Assembly (NCBI GenBank): GCA_963770315.1
Contig: CAVYPC010000002.1
Coordinates: 558,001-622,000, forward strand
Direction: 5' to 3'
Source of the DNA: VRUE01 sp963770315
Lineage (GTDB): Bacteria; Actinomycetota; Thermoleophilia; Solirubrobacterales; 70-9
Length of the DNA: 64,000 bases
Shown one piece after another: positions 24,821 through 33,075 of this stretch. Within the stretch, counting starts at the first letter, position 1; the number at the start of each line of letters is the position of its first letter. The position numbers and the translations under genes were made by a program. Below the pieces are notes generated by a model. That model saw only the letters and a list, made by a program, of their open reading frames with translations, made no database searches and was not told the DNA's origin.

Positions 24821-25025
24821 CGGGGCGGTCCCCATGGAGAATCGGCCGCTGTCCGGGTCTACTTTGGCGTCCGGCACATGGTCGAGCATCGCTGGCGAAC
24901 TGACCCCCATGTTCCTGGCACCTCCACTGGGCCTGCGGGATCTATACGTTGCCTGATCAAGACCGCGCACGCCGGAGACCGACACGTGCGTATCGTCAGG
25001 AGTACGGTCGCCTGAACTCCTCAGA

Positions 25026-25466
25026 TCACTCCGTCGGGACCTCTACGCACTCAAAGGCGAGGACCTCGGCGAGCTTGTCGAAGTGTGCGTCGCGATGAAG
25101 CACTGCGACGCCGCCATGCTCCGCAGCGGCCGCGGCGATCAACGCATCGGTGATCGGCACGCGGTGGTAGCCGTCGCTTCGCTCGGCCAGCTCGCCGAGG
25201 GCAGCCATCGCCGCATCGGTCACGGCGCGGTCGTTGCGGAGGATCCGTAGCGCGTCGAGCTCGCTCTCGATCGCGGCGTACTCAGTGGAGTTGCGCGCGG
25301 AGTAGAGGATCTCCATTCGCACGATCGGGGTGATCCACAGCCGGTCAGCGAGGATCGCCGCATCCAGCAGGTCACCGAGCTCACCCGGGAGCCCAGCGAT
25401 GCGCCACCAAGCCGAGGTATCGGCGACGAAGGGGGCCTCGCCGCGCAGCAACTCGGAGGCAACCAC
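25026..25466 (-). CDS. vapC: PIN-domain ribonuclease toxin (VapC-like)
   Basis: 146 residues. PIN-domain acids are visible in VADTSAWWRIAG, RMEILYSAR, VPITDALIAAAA and LHRDAHFDKLA. VapC toxins cleave tRNA or rRNA and are held by VapB. The gene follows the short antitoxin gene after 10 bp. It is the terminal cargo of unit 1 and lies directly beside the attachment arm; stubs of a homologous locus (36586-36624 and 38891-38929) occupy the same place in unit 2. A 205-bp gap separates it from topoisomerase; nothing was seen there. Confidence 0.85.
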   Translation of the reverse strand: MVASELLRGEAPFVADTSAWWRIAGLPGELGDLLDAAILADRLWITPIVRMEILYSARNSTEYAAIESELDALRILRNDRAVTDAAMAALGELAERSDGYHRVPITDALIAAAAAEHGGVAVLHRDAHFDKLAEVLAFECVEVPTE

Positions 25467-25476
25467 CGCGGGGTCG

Positions 25477-25644
25477 CTACCGCTCGTTGCCGGTCAGTTG
25501 CTCGATGTGCTTGAGCGCATCCCGGTCCAGGCCCTCCGAGTTACGCAGACGCTTGGCGAGCAGGCGCAGCCGCTCGAGTCGCTGCGCCTCGCTCAAGGCG
25601 GGTTTCTCCGCGGTGGGGGTGGTGTTCAGCAACGGATGGCTCAC
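25477..25644 (-). CDS. vapB: VapB-like antitoxin
   Basis: 55 residues (SHPLLNTTPTAEKPALSEAQ, then a basic helix ERLRLLAKRLRN and SEGLDRDALKHIEQLTGNE). No DNA-binding fold is certain, but the size, basic centre and position directly before a PIN gene support an antitoxin. GTG 25644 is chosen because the open frame upstream runs into the attachment-arm repeat. The last 13 codons are duplicated at 38891-38929. Confidence 0.65.
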   Translation of the reverse strand: MSHPLLNTTPTAEKPALSEAQRLERLRLLAKRLRNSEGLDRDALKHIEQLTGNER

Positions 25645-25683
25645 AAGGCCGAGGATAGCGCCCGACCTAGCGGCAGCCGGCTG

Positions 25684-25815
25684 TAGGGCGCCGCGGTGTT
25701 TTCGACCTTCCCAACCCTGCCTGTTGGGAATTTGTTGGGAACGCGTCGCCGTCACGACTTGATATCACCTCGCAAATGGCTTGCTGATGGGGAATCTGCG
25801 TCCAATCCGGCCTTA
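25684..25815 (+). repeat. Left-arm (P-like) repeat, interrupted copy, part 1
   Basis: This matches 38931-39062 closely and includes the TGTTGGGA-N3-TGTTGGGA pair at 25722-25740. It ends in TTA (25813-25815), the left target duplication of the IS5-like element. The arm resumes at 26712-26824 and again at 28106-28161. Confidence 0.85.
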
Positions 25816-26711
25816 GAACCCCTTTCAGAAAGAGGTTCCGTGAAGCCGGCGACGAATCCATAACGCGTAAACCCGAGAAGGGAGAACGCAATGGCTTCAC
25901 CGTTGGTCCCCGACGAGCTCTGGGAGGTGGTGGAGCCGCTGATCCCGAAGGTGAAGCGCCGATACCGCCATCCGGGTCGCAGGCGGATCCCCGATCGGCA
26001 GGTGCTGACGGGCATCCTCTTCGTCTTGAAGACCGGCATCCCCTGGGAGGACCTGCCACAGGAGATGGGCTGCGGCTCAGGGGTCACCTGCTGGCGGCGC
26101 CTGGACGAGTGGCAACGCCAGGGCGTCTGGCAAAAGCTTCACGAAGTGCTCCTGGCGAAGCTCAACGCAGCCGATCAGATCGACTGGCAGCGGGCCGCGG
26201 TCGACTCCTCCCACGTACGCGCCTTTGGGGGGGCGAGCACACCGGCCCGAGCCCGGTGGACCGCCGAAAGCCCGGCTCCAAGCACCACCTGATCACCTGC
26301 GGCGCCGGCAACCCGCTCGCCGCAGAGCTCAGCGCCGGCAACGTCAACGACGTGACCCGCTTCGTGCCCTTGGTGGACGCCGTCCCGCCGATCAAGGGCC
26401 GCCGCGGGCGCCCGCGGCGAAGGCCGCGGGAGGTCTACGGCGACCGCGCCTACCACTCGCGCCGCTCCCGGCGCGAGCTGCGCGGGCGCCGGGTCAAGGT
26501 GAGGGTCGCCCGGCCCGGCGATCCGCATGGATCCGGCCTGGGCCGCAAGCGCTGGGTCGTGGAGCGGACGATCGCCTGGCTTCACCACTACCGGCGCTTG
26601 CGGGTTCGCTACGAGCGTCGCGCCGACATCCACGAGGCCTTCCTGACGATTGGCTGCTGCCTGATCTGCTTCAAGCAGCTTCAGGCGGCGGAGTCATTGT
26701 GAAAGGGGTTC
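25816..26711 (+). mobile_element. IS5-family element (IS427-like), 896 bp
   Basis: The ends are the inverted repeat GAACCCCTTTCA, with a near-identical outward extension. Flanking direct repeats TTA (25813-25815 and 26712-26714) are the target duplication. Removing the element and one TTA gives CCGGCCTTAGGCCGGG, which matches the uninterrupted arm copy at about 39053-39068 in 14 of 16 bases. It carries one two-frame transposase gene. The stop codon of that gene lies in the right inverted repeat. Confidence 0.9.
25891..26702 (+). CDS. IS5-family transposase, read through a -1 frameshift
   Basis: Frame 1 (25891-26292, 133 residues) encodes the N-terminal helix-turn-helix domain and the first catalytic Asp (RAAVDSSHVRA). 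The -1 frame (to 26702) continues with GGEHTGPSPVDRRKPGSKHH, the second Asp in VYGDRAYHS, and Glu in RWVVERTIAWL. The frames join at TTT followed by seven G (26227-26233), a plausible slippery run. IS427-type members are known to use such frameshifting. The joined protein would be about 270 residues and has all three DDE residues, so the element may be active. Confidence 0.85.
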
Positions 26712-26714
26712 TTA

Positions 26715-26824
26715 GGCCGGGAGTAGAGCGGTTTTGTCCTGGTTTCCCGCTCTAATTCGGCCTTCAAAGGGCTTGGGAATGGGAAATCTCTCCGAACAGC
26801 GATGATCAACTTCAAACGGGTAGT
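26715..26824 (+). repeat. Left-arm repeat, interrupted copy, part 2
   Basis: This matches 39063-39176 with small indels. It ends with AGT (26822-26824), the left target duplication of the IS3-like element. Confidence 0.85.
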
Positions 26825-26889
26825 TGGTCTGCCCCGGTTTCGACGACACCTGACCGCTGGGGTCGAAAGACTCTGGCAAGGAGGAGTCG

Positions 26890-27183
26890 ATGCCACCCAC
26901 CAAGAGGCCATACCCGCCGGAGTTCCGGCGTGAAGCAGTGCAGCTCGTCCAGAACACGGACCGCTCGATCGCCCAGGTCGCGCGCGACCTGGGCGTCTCC
27001 GATCAGACCTTGCGCAACTGGTTGAACCAGGCTGACGTGGACGCCGGCCGCCGCGAGGGTTTGAGCACCGACGAGCGAGAGGAGCTCAGGCGCCTGCGTC
27101 GTGAAAACCGCACCCTGCTGCAGGAGCGAGAAATCCTCAAAAAAGCCGCGGCCTTCTTCGCCCGGGAGAGCGAGGGGCGGTGA
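26890..27183 (+). CDS. IS3-family transposase OrfA
   Basis: 97 residues: an N-terminal helix-turn-helix (SIAQVARDLGVSDQTLRNWL) and a leucine-zipper-like helix (ELRRLRRENRTLLQEREILK). It binds the element ends. Near its end an A6G run (27139-27145) allows -1 slippage into orfB, producing the OrfAB transposase known in this family. It also overlaps the orfB start by 4 bp. Confidence 0.9.
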   Translation: MPPTKRPYPPEFRREAVQLVQNTDRSIAQVARDLGVSDQTLRNWLNQADVDAGRREGLSTDEREELRRLRRENRTLLQEREILKKAAAFFARESEGR

Positions 27184-28079
27184 CCGATGCCTACCGGTTC
27201 ATCGCCGCGGAGAAGGCCAACCACCCGATCTCGCTGATGAGCAGGATGCTTGGCGTCAACCGACAGGCCTTCCACGCCTGGGAGCGGCGCCCTCCTTCCC
27301 AGCGGGCGCTCGAGGACGCCTTCCTGACCGAGCGCATCCGCGAGATCCACAGAGCCGCCCGTGGTGTCTACGGTGCCCGTCGCATCCACGCCGAGCTGCG
27401 GATGGCCCACGAGATCAAGGTCTCGCGCAAGCGGGTGGAGCGGCTGATGCGGGGGGCCGGGATCAGCGGTCTGGTGCCTAAGAAGCACGGGCGCACGACG
27501 ATCCGCGTGCCGGGTGTGAGAGTGGCCGACGATCTGGTCAAGCGCGACTTCCGCCCCGCCGGACCAAACGTGCTCTGGGTCGCCGACATCACTTACCTGC
27601 GTAGCTGGGAGGGCTGGGTCTACCTCGCCGCCGTCCAAGACGCCTTCTCGCGGCGGATCGTCGGTTGGGCGATGGCCGAGCACATGAAGGCCGAGCTGGT
27701 CACAGACGCGCTGCAGATGGCGCTTGCCCGGCGCCGACCTGAGGCCGGCCTGATCCATCACTCCGACCAGGGATCGCAATACGTATCTCTTGCCTTCGGC
27801 CAAAAGGCACGCGACGCCGGGGTCGCCGTCTCGATGGGCTCAAGAGGCGACTGCTTTGACAACGCCGTCGCCGAGTCGTTCTTCGCCACCCTGAAGAAGG
27901 AGCTCGTCCGCCGACGCTCCTGGCCAAACCGCCAGGAGCTGCAAAGCGCCGTCTTCGACTACATCGAGTCGTTCTATAACCGCGAGAGGAGGCACTCCAC
28001 ACTCGGCTATCTCTCTCCGAGGGAGTTCGAGATGATCTCAACCCATCAACAAAGAGGAACTGAAACAGTCAAGCCCTGA
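27180..28079 (+). CDS. IS3-family transposase OrfB (rve/DDE)
   Basis: 299 residues. An HTH_21-type N-terminus (RGVYGARRIHAELR) precedes the integrase core with Asp in LWVADITYLRS, Asp in LIHHSDQGSQYVS, and Glu in NAVAESFFATLKKEL; FYNRERRHSTLGYLSP follows. All catalytic residues are intact. A GTG start is possible at 27180, but production as OrfAB by frameshift is expected from the family. Confidence 0.92.
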   Translation: MTDAYRFIAAEKANHPISLMSRMLGVNRQAFHAWERRPPSQRALEDAFLTERIREIHRAARGVYGARRIHAELRMAHEIKVSRKRVERLMRGAGISGLVPKKHGRTTIRVPGVRVADDLVKRDFRPAGPNVLWVADITYLRSWEGWVYLAAVQDAFSRRIVGWAMAEHMKAELVTDALQMALARRRPEAGLIHHSDQGSQYVSLAFGQKARDAGVAVSMGSRGDCFDNAVAESFFATLKKELVRRRSWPNRQELQSAVFDYIESFYNRERRHSTLGYLSPREFEMISTHQQRGTETVKP

Positions 28080-28108
28080 CCTGTCGCTCGAACCGGGGCA
28101 GACCAAGT

Positions 28109-28161
28109 GTTGGGATTAGCTCCCGCTCTATGCCAAAGAAATGGCTCTAGAATGGGAAAAT
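28109..28161 (+). repeat. Left-arm repeat, interrupted copy, part 3
   Basis: This matches 39177-39227 (TTAGCTCCCGCTCTATGCC and on). It runs directly into the att-like core at 28165 instead of a tRNA 5' half. Confidence 0.8.
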
Positions 28162-28164
28162 CTT

Positions 28165-28179
28165 GCGCGAGCTTCCCAA
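28165..28179 (+). other. Internal att-like core
   Basis: GCGCGAGCTTCCCAA is identical to 60-74 and 39258-39272, the anticodon arm of tRNA-Gly. It is flanked by the left arm on one side and the right arm on the other, as expected of an attP or a junction between tandem elements. The identification is inferred from the arm order. Confidence 0.7.
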
Positions 28180-28342
28180 ACTTCGCCCAAATGAGAATGG
28201 AGGCGAACGGGGGGGGCAATTCGCCGGATCTGCATTTGGCTCTGCAGAGCGGTTTCGGTGTTTCTCTGCGCTCGCGATTTAGCCTCGGTTCCCCTCCGTT
28301 TGCCTGGGTTATCGCCGCCGCTGTTGGGTTTTTGTTGGGAAG
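28180..28342 (+). repeat. Right-arm (P'-like) repeat, copy 2
   Basis: A diverged copy of 75-236, with shared blocks GAGAATGGAGGCGAACGGGG, CTGCGCTCGCGATTTAGCC and the closing TGTTGGG-N4-TGTTGGGA pair at 28322-28340. The inverted repeat seen in copy 1 is imperfect here. Confidence 0.75.
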
Positions 28343-28378
28343 CGGTACGGCCGATAGCATCGCAAGCAAGGGAGGCCC

Positions 28379-28711
28379 ATGCTCGACAATGCCCCCGAGA
28401 TCGTCAAGCGCTACTTCGAGCTCGATGCCGAGCGCGACGTCGACGGCATCGTCGCACTCTTCAGCGACGATGCGACCGTCATCGACGAAGGTGAAGCCCG
28501 CGATGGACTCGATGCCATCAAAGGCTGGCGGACGGGCGCCGCCTCCGAGTACGAGTACACGACCACGATTACGGGTAGCGAGGCGCTCGGGGATGACCAG
28601 TACCGCGTAACCGCGCGGCTCGAAGGCAACTTCCCGGGCAGCGTCGTTCATCTCAACCACGACTTCACCGTCGCCGATGACCGCATCCGGCGCCTGGAGA
28701 TCGGGCCGTAG
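28379..28711 (+). CDS. SnoaL-like (NTF2-fold) protein
   Basis: 110 residues, one NTF2-like domain: IVKRYFELDAERDVDGIVAL, LFSDDATVIDEGE and VVHLNHDFTVADDRIRRLEI. Such proteins are small isomerases, cyclases or ligand-binding domains, and no substrate can be named. It starts 36 bp after the right-arm repeat, so it is the first gene of unit 2. An FMN-reductase remnant follows after 12 bp. Confidence 0.8.
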   Translation: MLDNAPEIVKRYFELDAERDVDGIVALFSDDATVIDEGEARDGLDAIKGWRTGAASEYEYTTTITGSEALGDDQYRVTARLEGNFPGSVVHLNHDFTVADDRIRRLEIGP

Positions 28712-28723
28712 CGTGTACGCCCG

Positions 28724-29379
28724 ATGACCTCAAACGACCCCGGCCGCGAGCCGGTCCGCTTTCTCGTCTTCTCGGCCTCCCTCAAAGCCGAGTCATTGAA
28801 CGGGCGCCTTGCCAGACTCGCCGTCGCCGCCATCGAGGCCAACGGCGGCATCGTCGATCAGCGGCCGATGGCCGACTTCGACACCCCGACCTACAACGCC
28901 GACGCGCAGGACACCGACGGCTTCCCTCCGGCGCTGAGCAGCTCCGCGACTGCATCCAGGCCAACGACGCCTTCGTGATCAGCCCCCCCGAGTACAACGC
29001 CTCGATGCCGGGCGGGTTGAAGAACTCGATCGACTGGGTCTCACGCTTCAGCCCGCAGCCCTTCAACGAGAAGCACTGCCTGCTGCTCTCCACCTCGCCC
29101 TCGATGGTCGGCGGCAACCGCGGGCTGTGGGCACTGCGAATGCCGCTCGAGCACCTCGGCGTGCGTGTCTACCCCGACATGTTCTCCCTCGCCCAGGCCC
29201 ACCAGGCCTTCGGCGAGGACGAGCGAATCGCCAACGCCCAGCTACAGGAGCGCTTCGAGGCGACGATCGTCGGCTTCATGGACCTGGTCGAGGCCTCCAA
29301 GCACTACCCGTGCGCGAAGACGCGCTGGGTGGAGTACCTGGGCGAGCATCCCGACCCGATGGTCGATCGAGTCGAGTAG
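28724..29379 (+). pseudogene. NADPH-dependent FMN reductase, single-base frameshift
   Basis: Frame one (28724 to about 28935) encodes PVRFLVFSASLKAESLNGRL, a flavodoxin-like start. The other frame continues EQLRDCIQANDAFVISPPEY and NASMPGGLKNSIDWVSR, the flavin-binding loop, to 29379. One base is missing near 28930 (CCTCCGGCGCTGAG). With one base added, 218 residues are encoded, the normal length for the family. It is either a recent pseudogene or a sequencing error. A second single-base defect lies in the neighbouring lgt. Confidence 0.8.
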
Positions 29380-29421
29380 CCGGCGCGGCGTAGGCGTGTC
29401 CGGTGCCGCCGCAACCTGACA

Positions 29422-30258
29422 TCAGCACAATCCCGCCCGCGAGCATGAGCGCCGCGCCACGTCGCGAGCGGCGGCTCGGCCACCAGCCCTGGCTCCGCGC
29501 GAACCAGAGCAGGCCGGCGAGGCAGAGCAGGGCGGCAACGTAGAAGTTGAGCCGCAGCCCGAGGATGTGATGGCGGGGTCGACGCGCAGCGACTCCTCGA
29601 AGATGCGGAAGGCCGAGTAGCCGGCGACGTAGAGGGCGAAGAGGCCCGGTGGGCGGATACGGCGGTGGTGCCCCAGCCAGACGAGGAAAGCGGCGAGCGC
29701 CAGGTTCCAGATCAGCTCGTAGAGGAAGGTCGGGTGGAAGGTGGCGAAGCTCTCATAACCCATCGGCCGGTGAGCCGGTGAGATTTGCAGCGCCCACGGC
29801 AGGCTGGTCGGGCCGCCGAAAAGCTCTTGGTTGAAGTAGTTGCCTACCCGCCCGATCGCCTGGCCGACGAGCAGCGCCGGGGCGGCCGCGTCCATGAAGA
29901 CGGCGACCGAGACCCCGGCCCGGCGCAGGCGCCAGATGCCGACGAGCGTGCCGAGGGCGATCCCACCCCAGATACCCATGCCGCCGTCCCAGACGGCGAA
30001 CGGCCCCCACCAGTGCGCCGGCACTTCGGCGCTGCTGGTCAGGTTGAAGTAGAGGCGCCCGCCCACCAGCCCGGCGGGGAAGCCCCACATCGCTACGTCA
30101 TAGACCAGCTCGCGCGAGCCCCCCTGTGCCTCCCAGCGGCGAATCGTGATTGCCACGGCCGCCGCCAGCCCAACCACGTACAGCAGCCCGTAGACGTGGA
30201 CATCGAACGGCCCGAGGTGAAAGCCGCTTGAGGCGGGGCTTGGGATCGAACCGCTCAT
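29422..30258 (-). CDS. lgt: Prolipoprotein diacylglyceryl transferase, C-terminus frameshifted
   Basis: The first 225 residues are a normal Lgt: the signature QAIGRVGNYFNQELFGGP, WDGGMGIWGGIALG and multiple membrane helices. Lgt attaches diacylglycerol to the lipobox Cys of prolipoproteins. After RVDPA the frame departs; a -1-base change near 29572 would restore HHILGLRLNFYVAALLCLAG, the last helix. As written, the tail is Arg/Ser-rich and wrong. The restored frame would stay open to about 29278, over the end of the FMN-reductase gene. Start ATG 30258 is preferred to 30279. It is divergent from a lipoprotein gene that would need this enzyme. Confidence 0.82.
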   Translation of the reverse strand: MSGSIPSPASSGFHLGPFDVHVYGLLYVVGLAAAVAITIRRWEAQGGSRELVYDVAMWGFPAGLVGGRLYFNLTSSAEVPAHWWGPFAVWDGGMGIWGGIALGTLVGIWRLRRAGVSVAVFMDAAAPALLVGQAIGRVGNYFNQELFGGPTSLPWALQISPAHRPMGYESFATFHPTFLYELIWNLALAAFLVWLGHHRRIRPPGLFALYVAGYSAFRIFEESLRVDPAITSSGCGSTSTLPPCSASPACSGSRGARAGGRAAARDVARRSCSRAGLC

Positions 30259-30299
30259 GGGGCCTGGATTCTGCCGCAACGCGAACGCCGGAAGTTAAA

Positions 30300-30312
30300 G
30301 AGAACGAGTCTC
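30300..30312. promoter_or_regulatory. Possible Fur/Zur-type operator
   Basis: GAGA-ACGAG-TCTC lies in the AT-richer 115-bp spacer between lgt and the metal-binding lipoprotein gene. A Fur-family gene closes the downstream operon, so a metal-dependent operator here is expected. The dyad is short and the match unproven. Confidence 0.35.
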
Positions 30313-30394
30313 ACTCTTATGTTAGGGTGCCCGCGTCCGGTACGGCAGAGGCCGCCGCCGGGACTCCCCAGCCACCCACGTTCAAGGAGACCCG

Positions 30395-31321
30395 ATGCCC
30401 CGATCAAGTGCCCGCGCTTCCGTCGCCCTTCTCATCCTCGCTGCGCTGGCGGCGGCGCTGCTCGCTGGATGCGGGGGGTCGAGCTCAAGCGCCACCAGCT
30501 CCTCCGGCAAGCTGAATGTGGTCGCCGCTGAGGACTTCTGGGGCTCGATCGCCGAACAGCTCGGCGGCGAAAAAGTCGAGGTGACGAACATCATCACCAA
30601 CCCGGCCGCCGACCCACACGACTACGAACCGACGAGCGAAGACGCGAAAACGCTGGCCGGCGCTCAGATGTCGATCGTCAACGGGATCGGCTACGACGAA
30701 TGGGCCTCCAAGCTGCTCGCCGCCAGCCCTGAATCGAGCCGCACCGAACTTACCGTCGGCGACGTGCTCGGGCTGAAGGAGGGCGACAACCCGCACCAGT
30801 GGTACTCGCCGATCTCAGTCCACAAGGTGATCGACGCGATCGTCGCCGACTACAAGGAAGCGCTGCCCGGCGACGACGCCTACTTCGACGAACAGCAGGA
30901 AGCCTTCGAAACCGAAGGGCTGGCCGAATACGACGACCTGATCTCGCAGATCAAGTCGAGCTATTCGGGAACGCCGGTCGGTGCCTCGGAGAGCATCTTC
31001 GAACCGCTGGCGCCCTCGCTCGGGCTTAAGCTGACCACCTCGAAGGGGTTCATGGACGGGATCGCCGAGGGCACCGAACCGACCCCGTCTGAGAAGGCGA
31101 GCGCCGACGAACAGATCAAGGACAACCTGATCAAGCTCTGGGTCTACAACAGCCAGAACGCGACCCCCGACGTGAAGCGCCTGAACGAAGAAGCCGAAGC
31201 AGCCGGAATCCCGATCGCCACCGTGACCGAGACGATGACCCCCGAAGGCGCGAGCTTCCAGCAATGGATGGCCCGCGAGCTGAAGGGGATCGAGGCGGCG
31301 CTCGCCAAGGCGGGGGGCTGA
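30395..31321 (+). CDS. Metal ABC transporter substrate-binding lipoprotein (Zn/Mn type)
   Basis: 308 residues of the TroA/ZnuA cluster A-I family. The signal ends in the lipobox LAGC, so the mature protein is membrane-anchored. Metal ligands are likely His in ADPHDYEPTSED and His in NPHQWYSP. The third canonical His (usually SHDAF) is replaced by Glu in GASESIFEPLAPS. A long His-rich loop is absent. It is the first gene of an ABC import operon with ATPase, two permeases and a Fur-family regulator. Confidence 0.88.
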   Translation: MPRSSARASVALLILAALAAALLAGCGGSSSSATSSSGKLNVVAAEDFWGSIAEQLGGEKVEVTNIITNPAADPHDYEPTSEDAKTLAGAQMSIVNGIGYDEWASKLLAASPESSRTELTVGDVLGLKEGDNPHQWYSPISVHKVIDAIVADYKEALPGDDAYFDEQQEAFETEGLAEYDDLISQIKSSYSGTPVGASESIFEPLAPSLGLKLTTSKGFMDGIAEGTEPTPSEKASADEQIKDNLIKLWVYNSQNATPDVKRLNEEAEAAGIPIATVTETMTPEGASFQQWMARELKGIEAALAKAGG

Positions 31322-31442
31322 GACGGAGGCCACGGCGAAAACCAGTCCCGCGCCCGGGGCACGGCAGGAGGGCGGCGAGGCGATTCGGCTCGAGGGGGCC
31401 AGCGCGGCGCGTGGCGCTGGCCCGATCTGGTCGGGCCTCGAC

Positions 31443-32192
31443 TTGCGGATCGGCAGGGGCGAGTTCGTCGCCGTCCTCGGCCCCAACGGCGCCGGCAAGT
31501 CGACCCTCCTTCACGTCGTGCTCGGCCTGCTTCCGCTCAGCACCGGCGCGGCGGCGGTGCTCGGCGAGAAGCCCGGCGCGGCGAGGAGCCGGATCGGCTA
31601 TCTGCCGCAGCGGCGCAGCTTTGACTCCGGCACGCGGATCCGCGGCGTCGACATGGTGCGGCTCGGCCTCGACGGCGCCCGCTGGGGCCTGCCGTTGCCG
31701 CAGGCCCTCAGCCGCACCGACCGGCTCGCGCGCGAGCGAGTCGAGCAGATGGTCGAGCTGGTCGGCGCGACCGCCTATGCCTCGCGCCCGATCGGCTCGC
31801 TCTCCGGTGGCGAGCAGCAGCGGCTGCTGATCGCCCAGGCGCTGGTGCGCGAGCCGGAGATCCTGCTGCTCGACGAGCCCCTCGACAGCCTCGACCTCTC
31901 AAACCAGGGTGCGATCGCCTCCCTCGTCCAGCGGATCTGCGAGAGCCAGGGGGTGACGGTCCTGCTGGTCGCCCACGACGTCAACCCGATCCTCGGCTAC
32001 CTCGACCGGGTCGTCTACTTCGCCGGTGGCCGTGGCGTGCAGGGGGCACCGCGAGAGGTGATCGACGGCTCGACCCTGAGCCGCCTCTACGGGGCGCCGA
32101 TCGAGGTGCTTGAGACCTCCGACGGGCGCCTCGTCGTCGTCGGCACCCCCGAGCCGCCGGCCCACCACCACGACCGCCACGATCATGGCTGA
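31443..32192 (+). CDS. Metal ABC transporter ATPase
   Basis: At least 249 residues. Walker A is GPNGAGKST, the signature LSGGEQQR, Walker B LLLDEP, and the H-loop His is in LLVAHDVNP. The C-terminus ends in HHHDRHDHG, possibly metal-binding. The first ABC strand (EAIRLEGASAARGAG) is encoded in frame from about 31380, upstream of the only start visible (TTG 31443), and no ATG or GTG precedes it in this frame. Either translation begins at a rare codon (an AGGAGGG lies near 31366-31372) or a base is missing. It energises import with the two permeases. Confidence 0.85.
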   Translation: MRIGRGEFVAVLGPNGAGKSTLLHVVLGLLPLSTGAAAVLGEKPGAARSRIGYLPQRRSFDSGTRIRGVDMVRLGLDGARWGLPLPQALSRTDRLARERVEQMVELVGATAYASRPIGSLSGGEQQRLLIAQALVREPEILLLDEPLDSLDLSNQGAIASLVQRICESQGVTVLLVAHDVNPILGYLDRVVYFAGGRGVQGAPREVIDGSTLSRLYGAPIEVLETSDGRLVVVGTPEPPAHHHDRHDHG

Positions 32193-33075
32193 GCTCGCCG
32201 CCCTCTCTTGGAACCCGGTCAGCGACTTTGAACAGCTGACCGAATTCCCCTTCATGGTGAACGCCCTGCAGGCGGGGACGATCGTCGCGGTGATGGCCGG
32301 TGCGATCGGCTGGTTCATGGTCCTGCGTCGCCAAACCTTCGCCGGCCACACCCTCTCGGTGATCGCCTTCCCGGGCGCGGCGGGGGCGACCCTGGCCGGG
32401 TTGCCGCTTGCCCTCGGCTACTTCGGCGCCTGCGGCCTCGGGGCGCTGGTGCTCGCTGCGGTCAGCGGCCCCGGCCGGGTGGCGCGCAGCGGCGAGTCGG
32501 CGGCGATCGGCACCGTCCAGGCTTTCGGCCTGGGCCTCGGGTTCCTCTTTGTCAACCTCTACAGCGGCCAACTCGCCAGCCTGGAGTCGCTGCTCTTCGG
32601 AACCTTCCTCGGCATCACCACCGGGCAGGTGCAGACGCTGTTGTGGATCGCGCTCGCCGCTCTCCTCGTGCTTTTGGCGATCGGGCGGCCCCTGCTCTTC
32701 GCCTCGGTAGACGCCGAGGTCGCCCGCGCCGCCGGGGTGCCGACGCGGGCGTTGGGGGTGGTCTTCCTGTTGCTGCTCGGCCTGGCGGTCGCGGCGACCG
32801 CCGAGATCACTGGCGCCCTGCTGGTCTTCGCCCTGCTGGTGATGCCAGCGGCGACAGCGCAGCAGATCACGGCGCGGCCCGGACCCGGGCTGGCGCTCTC
32901 GGTCGGGTTGGCGCTGGCGGTCACCTGGGTCGGGCTGACGATCGTCTACTTCTCGCCTTATCCGGTCGGCTTCTGGGTAACCAGCATCTCCTTCGGCCTC
33001 TACGTGTTGGTGCGGCTATGCCTGGGCGCGGTTCGCCGTCTCCCGACTGCCTTGCCGGTGGGAGAGCCCGTCTGA
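32185..33075 (+). CDS. Metal ABC transporter permease 1
   Basis: 296 residues, eight or nine hydrophobic helices of the ABC-3 (ZnuB/TroC-like) family. It includes LLRRQTFAGHTLSVIAFP-type early sequence and GALLVFALLVMPAATAQQ near the C-terminus. The ATG overlaps the ATPase stop. It probably forms a heterodimer with permease 2. Confidence 0.88.
   Translation: MAELAALSWNPVSDFEQLTEFPFMVNALQAGTIVAVMAGAIGWFMVLRRQTFAGHTLSVIAFPGAAGATLAGLPLALGYFGACGLGALVLAAVSGPGRVARSGESAAIGTVQAFGLGLGFLFVNLYSGQLASLESLLFGTFLGITTGQVQTLLWIALAALLVLLAIGRPLLFASVDAEVARAAGVPTRALGVVFLLLLGLAVAATAEITGALLVFALLVMPAATAQQITARPGPGLALSVGLALAVTWVGLTIVYFSPYPVGFWVTSISFGLYVLVRLCLGAVRRLPTALPVGEPV

Larger units (their letters stand above)
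26825..28105 (+). mobile_element. IS3-family element, 1281 bp
   Basis: The terminal inverted repeats are TGGTCTGCCCCGGTT at the left and its complement at the right. AGT is duplicated on both sides (26822-26824, 28106-28108). The uninterrupted arm reads ...GGGTAGTGTTGGG at 39171-39182, exactly the sequence expected of an empty site. It contains orfA and orfB in the usual arrangement. Confidence 0.92.
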
